Positions 11,255 to 20,750 of a stretch of DNA of 64,000 nucleotides are shown here, piece after piece. Each line of letters starts with the position of its first letter. Position 1 is the stretch's first letter. Both the position numbers and the translations under genes were made by a program. The stretch is taken from positions 1-64,000 of the forward strand of contig NZ_JABFUC010000010.1 of the NCBI RefSeq assembly GCF_022341425.1. The letters run 5' to 3'. Under the pieces are notes generated by a model. That model saw only the letters and a list, made by a program, of their open reading frames with translations. It was not told where the DNA came from and searched no databases. Source of the DNA: Billgrantia campisalis. Lineage in GTDB: Bacteria; Pseudomonadota; Gammaproteobacteria; Pseudomonadales; Halomonadaceae.

Positions 11255-12409
11255 TCAGGGCGACTCGACGTCGGTTGCGGCGCGCTCGTTTGCGGCCTGC
11301 CCGTTTGTGGCTTGCTCGGCCGGGCCGCGCTCGGCCGGCACCGGGGTGACGCGCTCGCCGACCTCGACGAAGCCGCCGCCCAGCGTGATCAGCCGGACCC
11401 GCTCGGGCAGGCCGGCGACCCGGGCCACGCTGGCATCCGCCTCCACCAGGGTGACCGGGGTGGCGACGACGCGGTCCTGGTCGTCCAGGTGCTTGACCCT
11501 CAGCCGGTTGTCGGCGTCGAGCTCGAGCAGGGCCGGGGAGAGGCGGTGGACGTTCCGGGCGGGCAGGGTGATCGACAGGCTGGCGCTGGCGCCGGCCAGG
11601 CGCAGGCGCTCGGGGTTGTCCAGGGTCGCTTCGAGGTGGAAGGTGCGGGTGGCGTCATCGGCGCGACTGGCCACGTGGGTGAGCTCGCCCGGCAGCGTCT
11701 CGCCGTCCTGCAGGCGCACCTCGACGGCAAGCCCCGGGGCGAGGCCCTGGGCGTCGCGCTGGGAAACCCAGGCGCTGGCGATCAGTCGGCGGTCGTCGAC
11801 CAGCCGGCCATAGGCCTCGCCGGGCTGCAGGATGTCGCCAAGCTCCGCGTCCAGGCGGTCGAGTACGCCGTCGAAGGGGGCGGTGGGGCGGGTGTCGTCC
11901 AGCGCCTGGCGCAGTTCGGCCACCTCGGCGGCCGCGCGGCTGACGCCGGCCCGCAGGCGCAGCTGCTCGGTGCGGGAGATCAGCTCGCGCTGGCGCAGGC
12001 TGTCGGCGCCGGCCAGTTCGGCGCGGGCCAGGGTCAGCTCGTCCTCGGCGCGCTCGAGCTGGGCCGCCAGGCTGTCCTGGGCGAGCCCCAGCAGGGGCTC
12101 GCCGGCGGTCACCCGGGCGCCGGCACCGAGCGTCAGCTCGGCCACCTGGCCCTCGCGGCGGGTGCGCAGCGTGACCTCGCGGATGGGCCGCAGCTGGCCC
12201 TGGGCGAGCAGCCGGGGGAAGTGGGGCCTGGCCTGGCTGGGGCGATACTCGACCCGGGTCGGGGGCTGCTCGGGCGCGGCCTCGTCGGGCGGAGCCTGTG
12301 TCTGGAAGCGCTGCAGGTCGCCGAGGGCCAGCCACCCCAGCAGCGCCAGCAGCAGGCCGGCGGCCAGCAGGTAGGAGAGCGGTGGGCGACGTGGCATGGG
12401 GCCATCCAT
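11255..12409 (-). CDS. RND efflux periplasmic adaptor (membrane fusion protein)
   Basis: Bridges the inner-membrane RND pump to an outer-membrane channel. The 384-residue protein has one N-terminal membrane anchor (LLAAGLLLALLGWLALG, about 14-30). A split lipoyl/barrel-sandwich domain follows (EVTLRTRREGQVAELTLGAG and TAPFDGVLDRLDAELGDILQ), with an alpha-hairpin between its halves and then beta-barrel domains. The ATG at 12409 or the one at 12397 (MPRRPPLS) could be the start. The C-terminus is a pentapeptide-like tail from a 15-bp tandem repeat. Cotranscribed with the permease. An interspersed element lies about 100 bases upstream in the same orientation. Confidence 0.92.
   Translation of the reverse strand: MDGPMPRRPPLSYLLAAGLLLALLGWLALGDLQRFQTQAPPDEAAPEQPPTRVEYRPSQARPHFPRLLAQGQLRPIREVTLRTRREGQVAELTLGAGARVTAGEPLLGLAQDSLAAQLERAEDELTLARAELAGADSLRQRELISRTEQLRLRAGVSRAAAEVAELRQALDDTRPTAPFDGVLDRLDAELGDILQPGEAYGRLVDDRRLIASAWVSQRDAQGLAPGLAVEVRLQDGETLPGELTHVASRADDATRTFHLEATLDNPERLRLAGASASLSITLPARNVHRLSPALLELDADNRLRVKHLDDQDRVVATPVTLVEADASVARVAGLPERVRLITLGGGFVEVGERVTPVPAERGPAEQATNGQAANERAATDVESP
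11274..11336 (-). repeat. 15-bp coding tandem repeat at the adaptor C-terminus
   Basis: Read on the minus strand there are four 15-base units: CCGAGCGCGGCCCGG, CCGAGCAAGCCACAA, ACGGGCAGGCCGCAA and ACGAGCGCGCCGCAA. They encode AERGP, AEQAT, NGQAA and NERAA. The period keeps the reading frame, so copy number can vary without disrupting the protein. Confidence 0.75.
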
Positions 12410-12514
12410 TGGCGAAACCGAATCGCCTCAGCATAGCGCAGGCCCGGCGGGAGTTTCGACCGATGGGGGCTCGGTACTGAACCTCGCAGTTGGCCTTGTC
12501 GCTTGGGATGCGCC

Positions 12515-12611
12515 GTCGACAGGTCTGCGAGGAGGCGCTGTGAACCCATCCCTGGGCGCTACATTTGCCATCCCTGGCAAATGACCTCCTCTACGACCTG
12601 TCCCCGGCGCC
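12515..12611 (-). repeat. Interspersed paired-hairpin element, copy F
   Basis: On the minus strand this is a 97-bp copy of the family described at 61582-61692. Hairpin 1 is ATTTGCC-AGGGAT-GGCAAAT (loop 12570-12575). Hairpin 2 is CCC-AGGGAT-GGG (loop 12548-12553). The outer arms contain GACAGGTC and its complement. It lies between the divergent adaptor gene and mdh, oriented as part of the adaptor 5' region. Confidence 0.9.
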
Positions 12612-12855
12612 CTGCTACCTGCCACATGTCTAACTGTAATTTTCCGGTTCTCGGCGAGATCAGTGCCGTTAACCGGCCTCCGCGCAGCGGGACAGCGGCG
12701 CTATTCCAGTCGAGCCCTAGTCGGAGGTCGGATTGAGTTTTGTGCACTGCAGGCATACCATCTTGGCGGTTCGAATCCCGGCCAGGGCGGGCGTCCCTCC
12801 CGTCAGGCCCATCCTCACGGCGTCAACCCGCGCGTTGAAAACCCAAGGAGCCACG
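12612..12855 (+). other. Upstream region of mdh
   Basis: About 245 bases between the interspersed element and the mdh start. It should contain the mdh promoter, but no confident -35/-10 pair is visible. A T-arm-like GGTTCGAATCC occurs at 12767-12777, but the flanking bases do not form a tRNA. Confidence 0.4.
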
Positions 12856-13830
12856 ATGAAAGATCCCGTCCGTATTGCCATTACCGGTGCTGCCGGTCAG
12901 ATCAGCTACTCGCTCGCCTTCCGCATCGCCTCCGGTGACATGTTGGGCAAGGACCAGCCGGTCATCCTGCAGCTGCTCGAGATCACCCCGGCGATGGAAG
13001 CCCTGAAGGGCGTGGTGATGGAACTCAACGACTGCGCCTTCCCGCTGGTGCAGGATATCGTTGCCACCGACGACGCCAACGTCGCCTTCAAGGATGCCGA
13101 CTTCGCCCTGCTGGTCGGCGCGCGTCCCCGCGGCCCGGGCATGGAGCGCAAGGACCTGCTGGAAGCCAACGCGGCGATCTTCTCCGTGCAGGGCAAGGCG
13201 CTCAACGACAATGCCAGCCGCGACGTCAAGGTGCTGGTGGTGGGCAACCCGGCCAACACCAACGCCCTGATCGCCTCCTGCAATGCGCCGGACCTCGACC
13301 CGGGCCAGTTCACCGCCATGACGCGCCTGGACCACAACCGCGCCCTGACCCAGCTGGCCCAGAAGACCGGCAAGCACGTCACCGACGTCGAGGGCATGAT
13401 CATCTGGGGCAACCACAGCGCCACCCAGTACCCCGACATCGCCCACTGCACGGTGGCCGGCAAGCCCGCGGCCGAGCTGGTCGAGCGCGACTGGTACGAG
13501 AACACCTTCATCCCCGACGTGCAGCAGCGCGGCGCGGCCATCATCAAGGCCCGCGGTGCCTCTTCTGCCGCCTCCGCCGCCTCCTCGGCCATCGATCATA
13601 TGCGTGACTGGGCGCTGGGCAGCGACGGCATCGTCAGCATGGCGATTCCCGCCGACGGTAGCTACGGCGTCGAGCCGGGCATCATCTACTCCTACCCGGT
13701 CAAGTGCCAGGGCGGCAAGTACGAGATCGTCCAGGGCCTCGAGCTCGACGATTTCAGCAAGCAGAAGATGAAGGCCACCGAAGACGAGCTGCGCCAAGAG
13801 CGCGCTGCCGTCGAGCATCTGCTGGGCTGA
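12856..13830 (+). CDS. mdh: Malate dehydrogenase (NAD)
   Basis: Interconverts malate and oxaloacetate in the TCA cycle. The 324-residue protein belongs to the cytosolic-type (group 2) malate dehydrogenases. It has the Rossmann motif GAAGQIS, substrate-loop arginines in [20 protein letters not shown], the VGNPANTN motif, and MTRLDHNRA. The ATG at 12856 follows AAGGAG at 12845-12850 with ideal spacing. A longer in-frame extension to 12733 has no family match. A strong terminator follows. The product feeds the same oxaloacetate pool as pckA. Confidence 0.97.
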   Translation: MKDPVRIAITGAAGQISYSLAFRIASGDMLGKDQPVILQLLEITPAMEALKGVVMELNDCAFPLVQDIVATDDANVAFKDADFALLVGARPRGPGMERKDLLEANAAIFSVQGKALNDNASRDVKVLVVGNPANTNALIASCNAPDLDPGQFTAMTRLDHNRALTQLAQKTGKHVTDVEGMIIWGNHSATQYPDIAHCTVAGKPAAELVERDWYENTFIPDVQQRGAAIIKARGASSAASAASSAIDHMRDWALGSDGIVSMAIPADGSYGVEPGIIYSYPVKCQGGKYEIVQGLELDDFSKQKMKATEDELRQERAAVEHLLG

Positions 13831-13851
13831 TAGCCTCGCTTACCGGCACGA

Positions 13852-13889
13852 CAACGCCCCGATGAGTCGACTCGTCGGGGCGTTTTTTG
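13852..13889 (+). terminator. Rho-independent terminator of mdh
   Basis: AACGCCCCGATGAG and CTCGTCGGGGCGTT pair with a single G-T wobble around a 4-base loop, followed by six Ts. It also lies downstream of the convergent HAD gene and may act in both directions. Confidence 0.93.
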
Positions 13890-13950
13890 TAGGAGCGCCC
13901 GGTTCGGCGTCCCGAGTTCCCGTCGCGACTGGCGCCGGTAGGCGCCCCGG

Positions 13951-14607
13951 TCACTCCCGCAGGCTGATGATCCGCCAGCCGCGCTGTTCGGCCACCTCGC
14001 GCAGGGTCTCGTCCGGGTCCACCGCCACCGGGTGGTCGACCTTCTCGAGCAGCGCCAGGTCGTTGTGGGAGTCGCTGTAGAACCAGGCGTCGTCCAGGGT
14101 CAGGTCCTTGTCGGCGAGCCACGCCTCCAGGCGCTCGACCTTGCCTTCCCGATAGCTCGGGGTGCCGCTCACCCGGCCGGTATAGCGGCCGTCGACGACT
14201 TCGGGTTCCACGGCGATCAGGTGATCCACCCCCAGGCGCTCGGCGATGGGGCCGGTGATGAAGCGGTTGGTGGCGGTGATGATCAGCAGGGTGTCGCCGC
14301 GGGTGCGGTGGCGGGCCAGCAGCTCCTCGCCCTTGGGCAGGATGCTGGGCTCGACCTTGCTGGCCATGAACTGCTGGTGCCAGGCCGCCAACTGCTCCGG
14401 GGAGTTGTCCGCCAGCGGCTTGAGCGCGACCTCGAGGAAGGCGTGGATATCCAGCGTGCCGGCGTCGTAGTCGGCCATGAAGCGGTCGTTGGCTTCTCGG
14501 TAGGCAACCGGGTCCACGGCGCCCTGTTCCAGCAGGAACTCGCCCCAGGCGTGGTCGCTGTCGATGGACAGCAGGGTGTTGTCCAGGTCGAAAATGGCCA
14601 GACTCAC
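13951..14607 (-). CDS. HAD-IB family phosphatase (SerB-like / histidinol-phosphatase-like)
   Basis: Haloacid-dehalogenase hydrolase of 218 residues. Motif I is DLDNT (Asp7, Asp9), motif II is IITAT near 110, and motif III/IV is FYSDSHNDLALL near 180. The HAD-IB subfamily includes phosphoserine phosphatase-like and histidinol-phosphate phosphatase enzymes, and the sequence alone does not settle the substrate. It is divergent from rppH. The same arrangement next to rppH and ptsP is known from Pseudomonas, which supports orthology. A separate true serB is at 54680. Confidence 0.85.
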   Translation of the reverse strand: MSLAIFDLDNTLLSIDSDHAWGEFLLEQGAVDPVAYREANDRFMADYDAGTLDIHAFLEVALKPLADNSPEQLAAWHQQFMASKVEPSILPKGEELLARHRTRGDTLLIITATNRFITGPIAERLGVDHLIAVEPEVVDGRYTGRVSGTPSYREGKVERLEAWLADKDLTLDDAWFYSDSHNDLALLEKVDHPVAVDPDETLREVAEQRGWRIISLRE

Positions 14608-14690
14608 GGCTTACCCCTTTGGTTGGTATGGGTGATGTCGATAAGGCCGGCGATTATGGCAGATGCCATCGCTAGCTTCGAGTGGCTCAA

Positions 14691-14719
14691 GGGCGAGGGA
14701 CGAGAGACGGGTGACAAGG
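14691..14719. repeat. Decayed heptamer repeat remnant
   Basis: Four units of period 7 can be read: GGGCGAG, GGACGAG, AGACGGG, TGACAAG. GGACGAG is the reverse complement of CTCGTCC. It is followed by CCCCCTATGGGG, resembling the CCTATAGGGG that borders the repeat at 8206. It lies between the HAD gene and rppH. Confidence 0.65.
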
Positions 14720-14839
14720 CCCCCTATGGGGCGCTCGTGGCCAGACGTCTTTCCTTGCGCCTCGGCCCTTTATCGTATTGATGCGCTTTGCGCCCTTGTG
14801 GAAGAATGGCCCCAATGACGATTTTATAAGGTGACGTCC

Positions 14840-15331
14840 GTGATCGACGCTGACGGCTTTCGCCCCAATGTTGGCATCATCATCGCCAACGCTCAGGGGC
14901 AGCTGCTTTGGGCGCGTCGGGTAGGACAGAATGCGTGGCAGTTTCCCCAGGGAGGCATCAAGGCATCCGAGACACCGCAACAGGCCCTCTATCGCGAACT
15001 GGAAGAGGAAATCGGCCTGACTGCCGATGACGTCGAAGTGCTGGCTTGTACCCGAGGATGGCTGCGCTATCGCCTGCCACGACGCATGGTTCGCATCAAT
15101 TCACGGCCGGTGTGCATCGGCCAGAAACAGAAGTGGTTCCTGCTACGGATTCAGTGTCAGGAAAGCCGCATCTGCATGGATGGCTCGCCCAAGCCGGAAT
15201 TCGATGGCTGGCGCTGGGTGAGCTACTGGTATCCTCTGGGACAGGTGGTGCCGTTCAAGCGTGAGGTCTACCGCCGTGCCCTGAGGGAGCTGTCTCCCCG
15301 CGCTCAGCGGCTGGCCCTGGAAGGCCGCTGA
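14840..15331 (+). CDS. rppH: RNA 5'-pyrophosphohydrolase
   Basis: Removes pyrophosphate from the 5' end of primary transcripts and so licenses them for 5'-end-dependent decay. With the GTG at 14840 the protein is 163 residues and starts [12 protein letters not shown], which aligns with the E. coli start. The GTG at 14831 would add three residues, but AAGGTGA (14828-14834) is placed to serve 14840. The Nudix box [20 protein letters not shown] starts at residue 38 and continues into IG, as in E. coli RppH. ptsP follows 98 bases downstream. Confidence 0.96.
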   Translation: MIDADGFRPNVGIIIANAQGQLLWARRVGQNAWQFPQGGIKASETPQQALYRELEEEIGLTADDVEVLACTRGWLRYRLPRRMVRINSRPVCIGQKQKWFLLRIQCQESRICMDGSPKPEFDGWRWVSYWYPLGQVVPFKREVYRRALRELSPRAQRLALEGR

Positions 15332-15429
15332 TCTCTCAGCCGCCCGGCCGGCGGCGCAAGCCTGGTACGATACCCCGACAGCCGCGGTGATCGTGTCACC
15401 AAGTCCTCAGCAGGCGGGAGACCACAATC

Positions 15430-17709
15430 ATGGAACGCAAGACGCCGATGCTAGAGGTGCTGCGACGGATCATTCAGGAGGTCAACGGGGCGCGTAGCCT
15501 GGACGCCGCCCTGGCCACCATGGTGCGCCGCATCCGCAAGGCGATGCGCACCGATGTCTGTTCTTTCTATCTCTATGACGCCGAGCTCGAGGAGCTGGTG
15601 CTGATGGAGACCATCGGCCTGCATACCCAGGCGGTGGGGCGTGTGACGCTGCGCGTGGGAGAGGGCCTGGTGGGCCTGGTGGCCGAGCGCGAGGAGCCGC
15701 TCAACCTCGAGGATGCCCCCTCGCACCCGCGCTTTCGCTACTTCGAGGCCACCGGCGAGGAGCGCTACTCGAGCTTTCTCGGCGTGCCGATCATCCATCA
15801 GCGCCGCATGCTCGGGGTGCTGGTGGTCCAGCAGGGCGCCAAGCGCCGCTACGATGAGGAGGACGAGGCCTTCCTGGTCACCATGGGGGCCCAGCTGGCC
15901 GGCGTGCTGGCTCATGCGCTGGTCACCGGCAGCCTCAATCGACCCAGCCGGGAGGGCGGTCAGGCCATGTTCACCGGGGTGGCCGCCTCGCCGGGCATGG
16001 TGGTCGGCGAGGCGGTGGTGATCGCGGCGCCTGCCGATCTGGATAGCGTGCCCGACCTGATTCCCACCGACGTCGAGCACGAGATCGAACGGTTCAAGGA
16101 GGCCATCTGCCGGGTTCGCGAGGAGATCAAGGCGGCCGGCGAACGCCTGGCCAGCCGCATTTCGGCCCAGGAACTGGCGCTGTTCGAGGTCTACCAGCAG
16201 ATGCTCGGCGAGGCTGCGCTCTCCCAGGAGATCAAGAAACGCATTCGTGAGGGGCAGTGGGCGCCCGGCGCCCTGGCCGACGTGGTGCGCCGCCACGTGC
16301 AGTACCTGGAGCGGGTCGACGACGACTACCTTCGCGAGCGGGCAGCGGATGTGCGCGACCTCGGCCGGCGGGTGCTGGCCCACCTTCAGGAGGAGGGGCC
16401 CAAGGCCCCGGACAGCTACCCCCGCAACAGCATCCTGGTGGGTGACGAGATCAGCGTGGCGACCCTGGGGGAAATTCCCCGCGAGCGGCTGGCCGGGCTG
16501 GTGTCGGTGCGCGGCTCCAGCACCTCCCACGTGGCGATCATCGCCCGGGCCATGGGCATCCCCACGGTGCTCGGCATGGTCGACCTGCCGCTGCCGCGTC
16601 TCTCCGGGGCGCCGGTGATCCTCGACGGCCATCGCGGCCGACTCTTCGTGCGGCCCACGGCGGAGCTGGAGAGCCACTATCGCAGCCTGATCGCCGAGGA
16701 GGAGGCGCTCACCGAACTGCTGGAACACGAGCAGGACCTGCCCAGCCAGACCCCGGATGGCCACCTCATGCCGCTGATGGTCAACACCGGCCTGGCTATC
16801 GACGCCGTGCCCTCGCTCAAGAAGCGCATCAGCGGCGTGGGTCTCTACCGCACCGAAGTGCCCTTCATGATCACCGAGCGTTTCCCCGGCGAGCAGGAGC
16901 AGACCCGGCTCTACCGCGACCAACTGGAGGGCTTCGCCCCGCTGCCGGTGGTCATGCGCACCCTGGATATCGGCGGCGACAAGGACCTGCCCTATTTCCC
17001 GATCGAGGAGGCCAACCCCTTCCTCGGCTGGCGCGGCATTCGCGTGACCCTGGATCACCCCGAGGTGCTGATGGTGCAGCTGCGCGCCATGCTGCGCGCC
17101 TCCCAGGGGCTGGACAACCTCCAGGTGCTGCTGCCCATGGTGACCAACGTCGACGAAGTCGACGACGCCCTGCGCCTGCTGGATCGCGCGGTGCGCGAGC
17201 TGGGCGAGGAGGGGGTCGAGGTCAAGCGGCCCAAGGTGGGGGTAATGCTGGAAGTGCCCGCCACCCTGTACCAGCTCGATGCTTTGGCCGAGCGTACCGA
17301 CTTCTTCTCCGTCGGCAGCAACGACCTGACCCAGTACCTGCTGGCGGTGGATCGCAACAATCCGCGGGTCGCCGAACTTTACGATGCCTGCCACCCGGCC
17401 GTGCTCTCGGCCCTGTCGCGGCTCTCCGGGGATGCCCACAAGCTGGAGATGCCGCTGTCGCTGTGCGGTGAGCTGGCCGGCGACCCGGCCGGGGCCCTGC
17501 TGCTGATGGGCATGGGCTTCGATTCGCTGTCGATGAACGCCCCCAGCCTGCCGCGGGTGCGCGCGGCGATTCGTCGGGTACCGCTGGATGCGGCCCAGGC
17601 GCTGGTACAGGAGACCCTCTGCTTGAATACCCCCCGAGCGGTGCGCGACCACCTGATCAGCCGCATGACCGAGTGGCAGCTGGCCCATCTGCTGCCGCCC
17701 AGGGACTGA
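15430..17709 (+). CDS. ptsP: Phosphoenolpyruvate-protein phosphotransferase PtsP (EI-Ntr)
   Basis: First enzyme of the nitrogen-related PTS, which passes phosphate from PEP to NPr as a regulatory signal. The 759 residues contain an N-terminal GAF domain (about 15-165) and the PTS enzyme I HPr-binding helices (about 185-330). The swivelling phosphohistidine domain has active-site His367 in RGSSTSHVAI. The C-terminal PEP-binding barrel has SVGSNDLTQYLLAVDRNN and the catalytic cysteine in SLCGELAGDP. Downstream of rppH, as in Pseudomonas. No ptsN or ptsO is in the window. Confidence 0.96.
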   Translation: MERKTPMLEVLRRIIQEVNGARSLDAALATMVRRIRKAMRTDVCSFYLYDAELEELVLMETIGLHTQAVGRVTLRVGEGLVGLVAEREEPLNLEDAPSHPRFRYFEATGEERYSSFLGVPIIHQRRMLGVLVVQQGAKRRYDEEDEAFLVTMGAQLAGVLAHALVTGSLNRPSREGGQAMFTGVAASPGMVVGEAVVIAAPADLDSVPDLIPTDVEHEIERFKEAICRVREEIKAAGERLASRISAQELALFEVYQQMLGEAALSQEIKKRIREGQWAPGALADVVRRHVQYLERVDDDYLRERAADVRDLGRRVLAHLQEEGPKAPDSYPRNSILVGDEISVATLGEIPRERLAGLVSVRGSSTSHVAIIARAMGIPTVLGMVDLPLPRLSGAPVILDGHRGRLFVRPTAELESHYRSLIAEEEALTELLEHEQDLPSQTPDGHLMPLMVNTGLAIDAVPSLKKRISGVGLYRTEVPFMITERFPGEQEQTRLYRDQLEGFAPLPVVMRTLDIGGDKDLPYFPIEEANPFLGWRGIRVTLDHPEVLMVQLRAMLRASQGLDNLQVLLPMVTNVDEVDDALRLLDRAVRELGEEGVEVKRPKVGVMLEVPATLYQLDALAERTDFFSVGSNDLTQYLLAVDRNNPRVAELYDACHPAVLSALSRLSGDAHKLEMPLSLCGELAGDPAGALLLMGMGFDSLSMNAPSLPRVRAAIRRVPLDAAQALVQETLCLNTPRAVRDHLISRMTEWQLAHLLPPRD

Positions 17710-17714
17710 ACGCC

Positions 17715-18506
17715 ATGTGTCTGATCGCCTTCGACTACCGTCCCGACAGCCCCATGCCGCTGCGCCTGGTGGCCAACCGCGACGAGTTTCACCAGCGCCC
17801 CTCCGCTCCCCTGGGGGCCTGGCGGGACGCGCCGGCTATCGTCGGCGGCCGTGACCTGGAGGCCGGCGGCACCTGGCTGGCGGTGCATTGCCGCGGCCGC
17901 TTCGCCGCCGTGACCAATGTGCGCGACCCTGAGCTCAAGGTGTCGGCGACCGCCCCGAGCCGCGGGCAGCTGGTGCGTGAGGCGCTGGAGTGCACCGATC
18001 TGCCGGCCTGGCTGGAGAGCCTGGCCGGCGGCGAAGGGTGGCGCTTCGCCGGCTTCAACCTGCTGGCCGGCGACGGTCGCCGGCTGTGGCACCTGCACCG
18101 GGGGCGCGACCTGCTGCGCCTGGCGGCGGTCAGCCCCGGTGTCCACGGGCTCTCCAATGCCAGCCTGGACACCCCCTGGCCCAAGCTGATCGGCGTCCGC
18201 CAGGGGCTGCTGGAGGCGCTGCGTCGCGGGCGCTGGCCGGAGGAGGCCCTGGCGGCGCTGGGCGATACCCGGCCAGCCGATGACTTCCATCTGCCGGACA
18301 CCGGGGTCGGGCTGGAACTCGAGCGGCGGCTGTCGGCGCCCTTCATCCTCGGCGAACAGTACGGCACCCGCGCCATGACCTGGCTCGAGTGGCAGGCCGA
18401 CAACGCCTGTATTCGCCTCGGTGAGCGCAGTTTCGGCCCCGACGGCAGGCCGCTGGGGGAGCATGAGGAGCGGGTCGCCCTGGAGGCCGCCGCCGCGTTG
18501 CCATGA
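17715..18506 (+). CDS. NRDE family protein (TANGO2-like)
   Basis: Member of the NRDE/TANGO2 family, named for a conserved Asn-Arg-Asp-Glu near the N-terminus. Here it reads VANRDEFHQRP, preceded by the typical MCLIAFDY start. Family biochemistry is poorly defined; links to haem or lipid handling are suggested for eukaryotic members. 263 residues. The ATG at 17715 is chosen because the upstream extension overlaps the ptsP 3' end and MCLI is the family start. It lies five bases after ptsP and is probably cotranscribed. Confidence 0.88.
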   Translation: MCLIAFDYRPDSPMPLRLVANRDEFHQRPSAPLGAWRDAPAIVGGRDLEAGGTWLAVHCRGRFAAVTNVRDPELKVSATAPSRGQLVREALECTDLPAWLESLAGGEGWRFAGFNLLAGDGRRLWHLHRGRDLLRLAAVSPGVHGLSNASLDTPWPKLIGVRQGLLEALRRGRWPEEALAALGDTRPADDFHLPDTGVGLELERRLSAPFILGEQYGTRAMTWLEWQADNACIRLGERSFGPDGRPLGEHEERVALEAAAALP

Positions 18507-18557
18507 CAGCCGCGGCCCGGCAACGTACACTCGGGCCATCGTCGCATTGCCACAGGG

Positions 18558-19952
18558 ATGAGCATGCCCGCTGCACCTCGCAAGGACCGCTTCTGGTCGC
18601 GTCTTGTCTGGCCGCTGCTGTGGCCGTTTCTGCTGGCCCAGCTGCTGCTGGTGCTGCTCTGCCTGGCGGTGGGGCTGTTTCTGTGGCTGGGCACCCCCGA
18701 GCCGACCTCCTGGGCCGAGGCCGGCTGGCTGCTGCTGATGCTGCTGGTGGGGACCGCCCTCACCACCGCGGCCTTCCTGCTGCAGCTGCGCCATCGGTTG
18801 AGCGATTTCGAGGCCGGTGTCGACGACGCCCTGGGGCGCCTCGAGCGACGCCTGGACGGCCTGGCGGAGAGCCTGCCGGCGTGGCTGCCAGCGCCAGGGC
18901 CGTCGTCCCTGGAGGCCGAGCTGCCCGCCGAGCGGTTGGGCCGGCTTGACCAGGCGCTCGGCCAGCTGCAGGCCCGCTGGCGACAGGCACCGGACCTGGC
19001 GGGGCTGCTGGGGGCGGCCTCGCGACCGGCGCTGCTGCTCTTCGAACGGCGCACCGTGGCGGCCAACCTGGCCATGGAGCAGCTGCTGGGCGAAAGCGTC
19101 GAGGTGCTGCGCGGCGAGGACCCCAAGATGCGCCTGAGCGACAGCCCGAGCGCTAGCGGTGAACCGGCCATGATGCAGGTGCGCGACGCCGAAGGCCGCT
19201 TGCGCCGGCTGGCGGTGGAGCGGCTCGAGGCGCAGGGCTACGAGCTGCTGCTCTTCGACGACCCGGAGGGACGGCTGCCACAGCTCGGCGGCCTGCTGGC
19301 GGCGCGCGAGCGGGCCCGCGAGGATTCGCGGCTCAAGTCGCGCTATCTGGGGCTGCTGCAGCGCGAGCTGGCGCCGCTGTTGGCCGACCTGACCGCCGAG
19401 CTGGAGCGCGCCGCAGGGGGCGTCGAGGCCCGGCATCTCGCCGAGCTGCGCGAGCGCATGGCGGACGTGACCCTGCTGCTCAACAGCCTGGCCGGCGACC
19501 GGGACGGACTGGCGGACGCCGAAGCGCCCTCGCTACCCGACAAGGGGCCGAGCCTGCGGGTGCTGGTGGTCGACGATGGCCCCGTCAACCGCATGCTGGC
19601 CAGTCAGGTGCTGGAAGGGCAGGGCGTGGCGGTGGACAGCGTGGCCGGTGGCCAGGAGGCGCTGGAACTCCGCCGCCGCCACGCCTATGACCTGGTCTTC
19701 ATGGATATCTTCATGCCCGATATTGACGGCGTGGAGACCGCCCGGCGCTGGCGGGAGGCGGAAGCCGCCGACCCCGGCAGCGGGCGCAGCGTGCTGGTGG
19801 CCCTGACCGCCAATGCCACCGAACGCGACCGCCGGCGCTTCCATGAGGCCGGCATGGACGACTACCTGGCCAAGCCGTACCGCCCCCGGGCACTGATCGA
19901 CATGGTGCGCCACTGGCGACCGGATGCCTTCGAGGAAACCGCTTCGACATGA
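18558..19952 (+). CDS. Membrane protein with degenerate kinase region and C-terminal receiver domain
   Basis: 464 residues. Two membrane helices (about 18-45 and 57-76) are followed by a coiled linker (80-145) and a PAS-like region (about 145-235). A helical stretch LKSRYLGLLQRELAPLLADL (259-278) resembles a DHp domain, but Arg269 stands where the phosphorylated His is expected. No HATPase domain follows. A complete receiver domain comes next, with Asp339/340, phosphoacceptor Asp383 (MDIFMPD), Thr417 and Lys439. It therefore looks like a hybrid sensor kinase that has lost catalysis and kept a phosphorylatable receiver. It overlaps the TauE gene by four bases (ATGA). Confidence 0.8.
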   Translation: MSMPAAPRKDRFWSRLVWPLLWPFLLAQLLLVLLCLAVGLFLWLGTPEPTSWAEAGWLLLMLLVGTALTTAAFLLQLRHRLSDFEAGVDDALGRLERRLDGLAESLPAWLPAPGPSSLEAELPAERLGRLDQALGQLQARWRQAPDLAGLLGAASRPALLLFERRTVAANLAMEQLLGESVEVLRGEDPKMRLSDSPSASGEPAMMQVRDAEGRLRRLAVERLEAQGYELLLFDDPEGRLPQLGGLLAARERAREDSRLKSRYLGLLQRELAPLLADLTAELERAAGGVEARHLAELRERMADVTLLLNSLAGDRDGLADAEAPSLPDKGPSLRVLVVDDGPVNRMLASQVLEGQGVAVDSVAGGQEALELRRRHAYDLVFMDIFMPDIDGVETARRWREAEAADPGSGRSVLVALTANATERDRRRFHEAGMDDYLAKPYRPRALIDMVRHWRPDAFEETAST

Positions 19953-20743
19953 CGCTTTTCATCACCCTTCTCGGTTATCTGGCGCTGGGTGCCGCCGCCG
20001 GCACCATGGCGGGCCTGTTCGGCGTGGGCGGCGGGCTGATCATCGTTCCGGCGCTGGTCTTCGCCTTCGGGCTGCAGGGCGTCGACGCCGCCATTGCCAT
20101 GCACCTGGCGGTGGGCACCTCGCTTGCAACCATCCTGGTGACCGGGGCGTCCTCCGCCTGGGCCCACTACCAGCGCGGCAGCATCCAGCGCAGCTGGTTC
20201 CTGTCGCTGTTGCCGGGCCTGGTGCTGGGCGCCATCGCCGGGGTCTTCGTCGCCGGGGCCCTCTCCGGCGGACTGCTGGGCACACTGTTCGGTCTCTTCG
20301 TGATCCTGGTGGCGGCCAAGATGGCGTTGGGCCTCGGGCCCAAGCCCGGCACGGTGGCGCCGGGCCGGTTGGGCATGGGGGTGGCCGGCGGTGTGATCGG
20401 AGGAGTCTCGGCGCTGTTCGGCATCGGCGGCGGCACCCTCAGCGTGCCCTGGCTGTCACGCTGCGGGGCGAGCATGACCCAGGCGGTGGGCACCTCCGCC
20501 GCCTGCGGCCTGCCCATCGCACTGTTCGGCGCGGCGACCTTCATCGTCGTCGGTTGGGAGCATCCGCTGCTGCCGGCCTGGGCCACCGGCTTCGTCATGT
20601 GGCCCGCCTTTCTCGGCATCGTGATCGCCAGCGTCCCCTTCGCCCGGGTCGGCGCCCGCCTGGCCCATGTGCTGCCCGCCAACGTCCTGCGCCTCGCCTT
20701 CGCCGCCCTGTTGACGGCGGTGGGGCTACGCTTCTTGCTCTGA
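19949..20743 (+). CDS. TauE/SafE family membrane transporter
   Basis: 264-residue integral membrane protein with about eight hydrophobic segments and two similar halves. Each half opens with a glycine-rich motif, [16 protein letters not shown] near residue 20 and [16 protein letters not shown] near 155. This is the signature of the TauE/SafE anion exporter family (sulfite, sulfoacetate and related substrates). The substrate is not determined here. Coupled by a 4-base overlap to the upstream receiver protein and followed eight bases later by lgt. Confidence 0.9.
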   Translation: MTLFITLLGYLALGAAAGTMAGLFGVGGGLIIVPALVFAFGLQGVDAAIAMHLAVGTSLATILVTGASSAWAHYQRGSIQRSWFLSLLPGLVLGAIAGVFVAGALSGGLLGTLFGLFVILVAAKMALGLGPKPGTVAPGRLGMGVAGGVIGGVSALFGIGGGTLSVPWLSRCGASMTQAVGTSAACGLPIALFGAATFIVVGWEHPLLPAWATGFVMWPAFLGIVIASVPFARVGARLAHVLPANVLRLAFAALLTAVGLRFLL

Positions 20744-20750
20744 GGATGCC

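Noticed and set aside
8112..12409. Complete tripartite efflux operon
   Set aside because: No TolC-type outer-membrane factor gene is present beside either RND pair, so only adaptor and permease are annotated.
12396..12584. Small proteins ending in the NPSLGAT motif
   Set aside because: These frames are translations of the interspersed elements themselves, not independent genes; only the extensions of psd, amidase and epmB are retained because they join real genes.
12755..12800. tRNA gene or tRNA fragment suggested by GGTTCGAATCC
   Set aside because: The bases on either side (GGCGG and CCCGG) do not form a T stem, and no acceptor, D or anticodon arm can be drawn upstream.
13885..13900. TTGTAGGAGCGCC here and near 26042 as a REP family
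   Set aside because: Two short matches only, with no palindrome around them; it resembles known pseudomonad REP ends but is too little to call.
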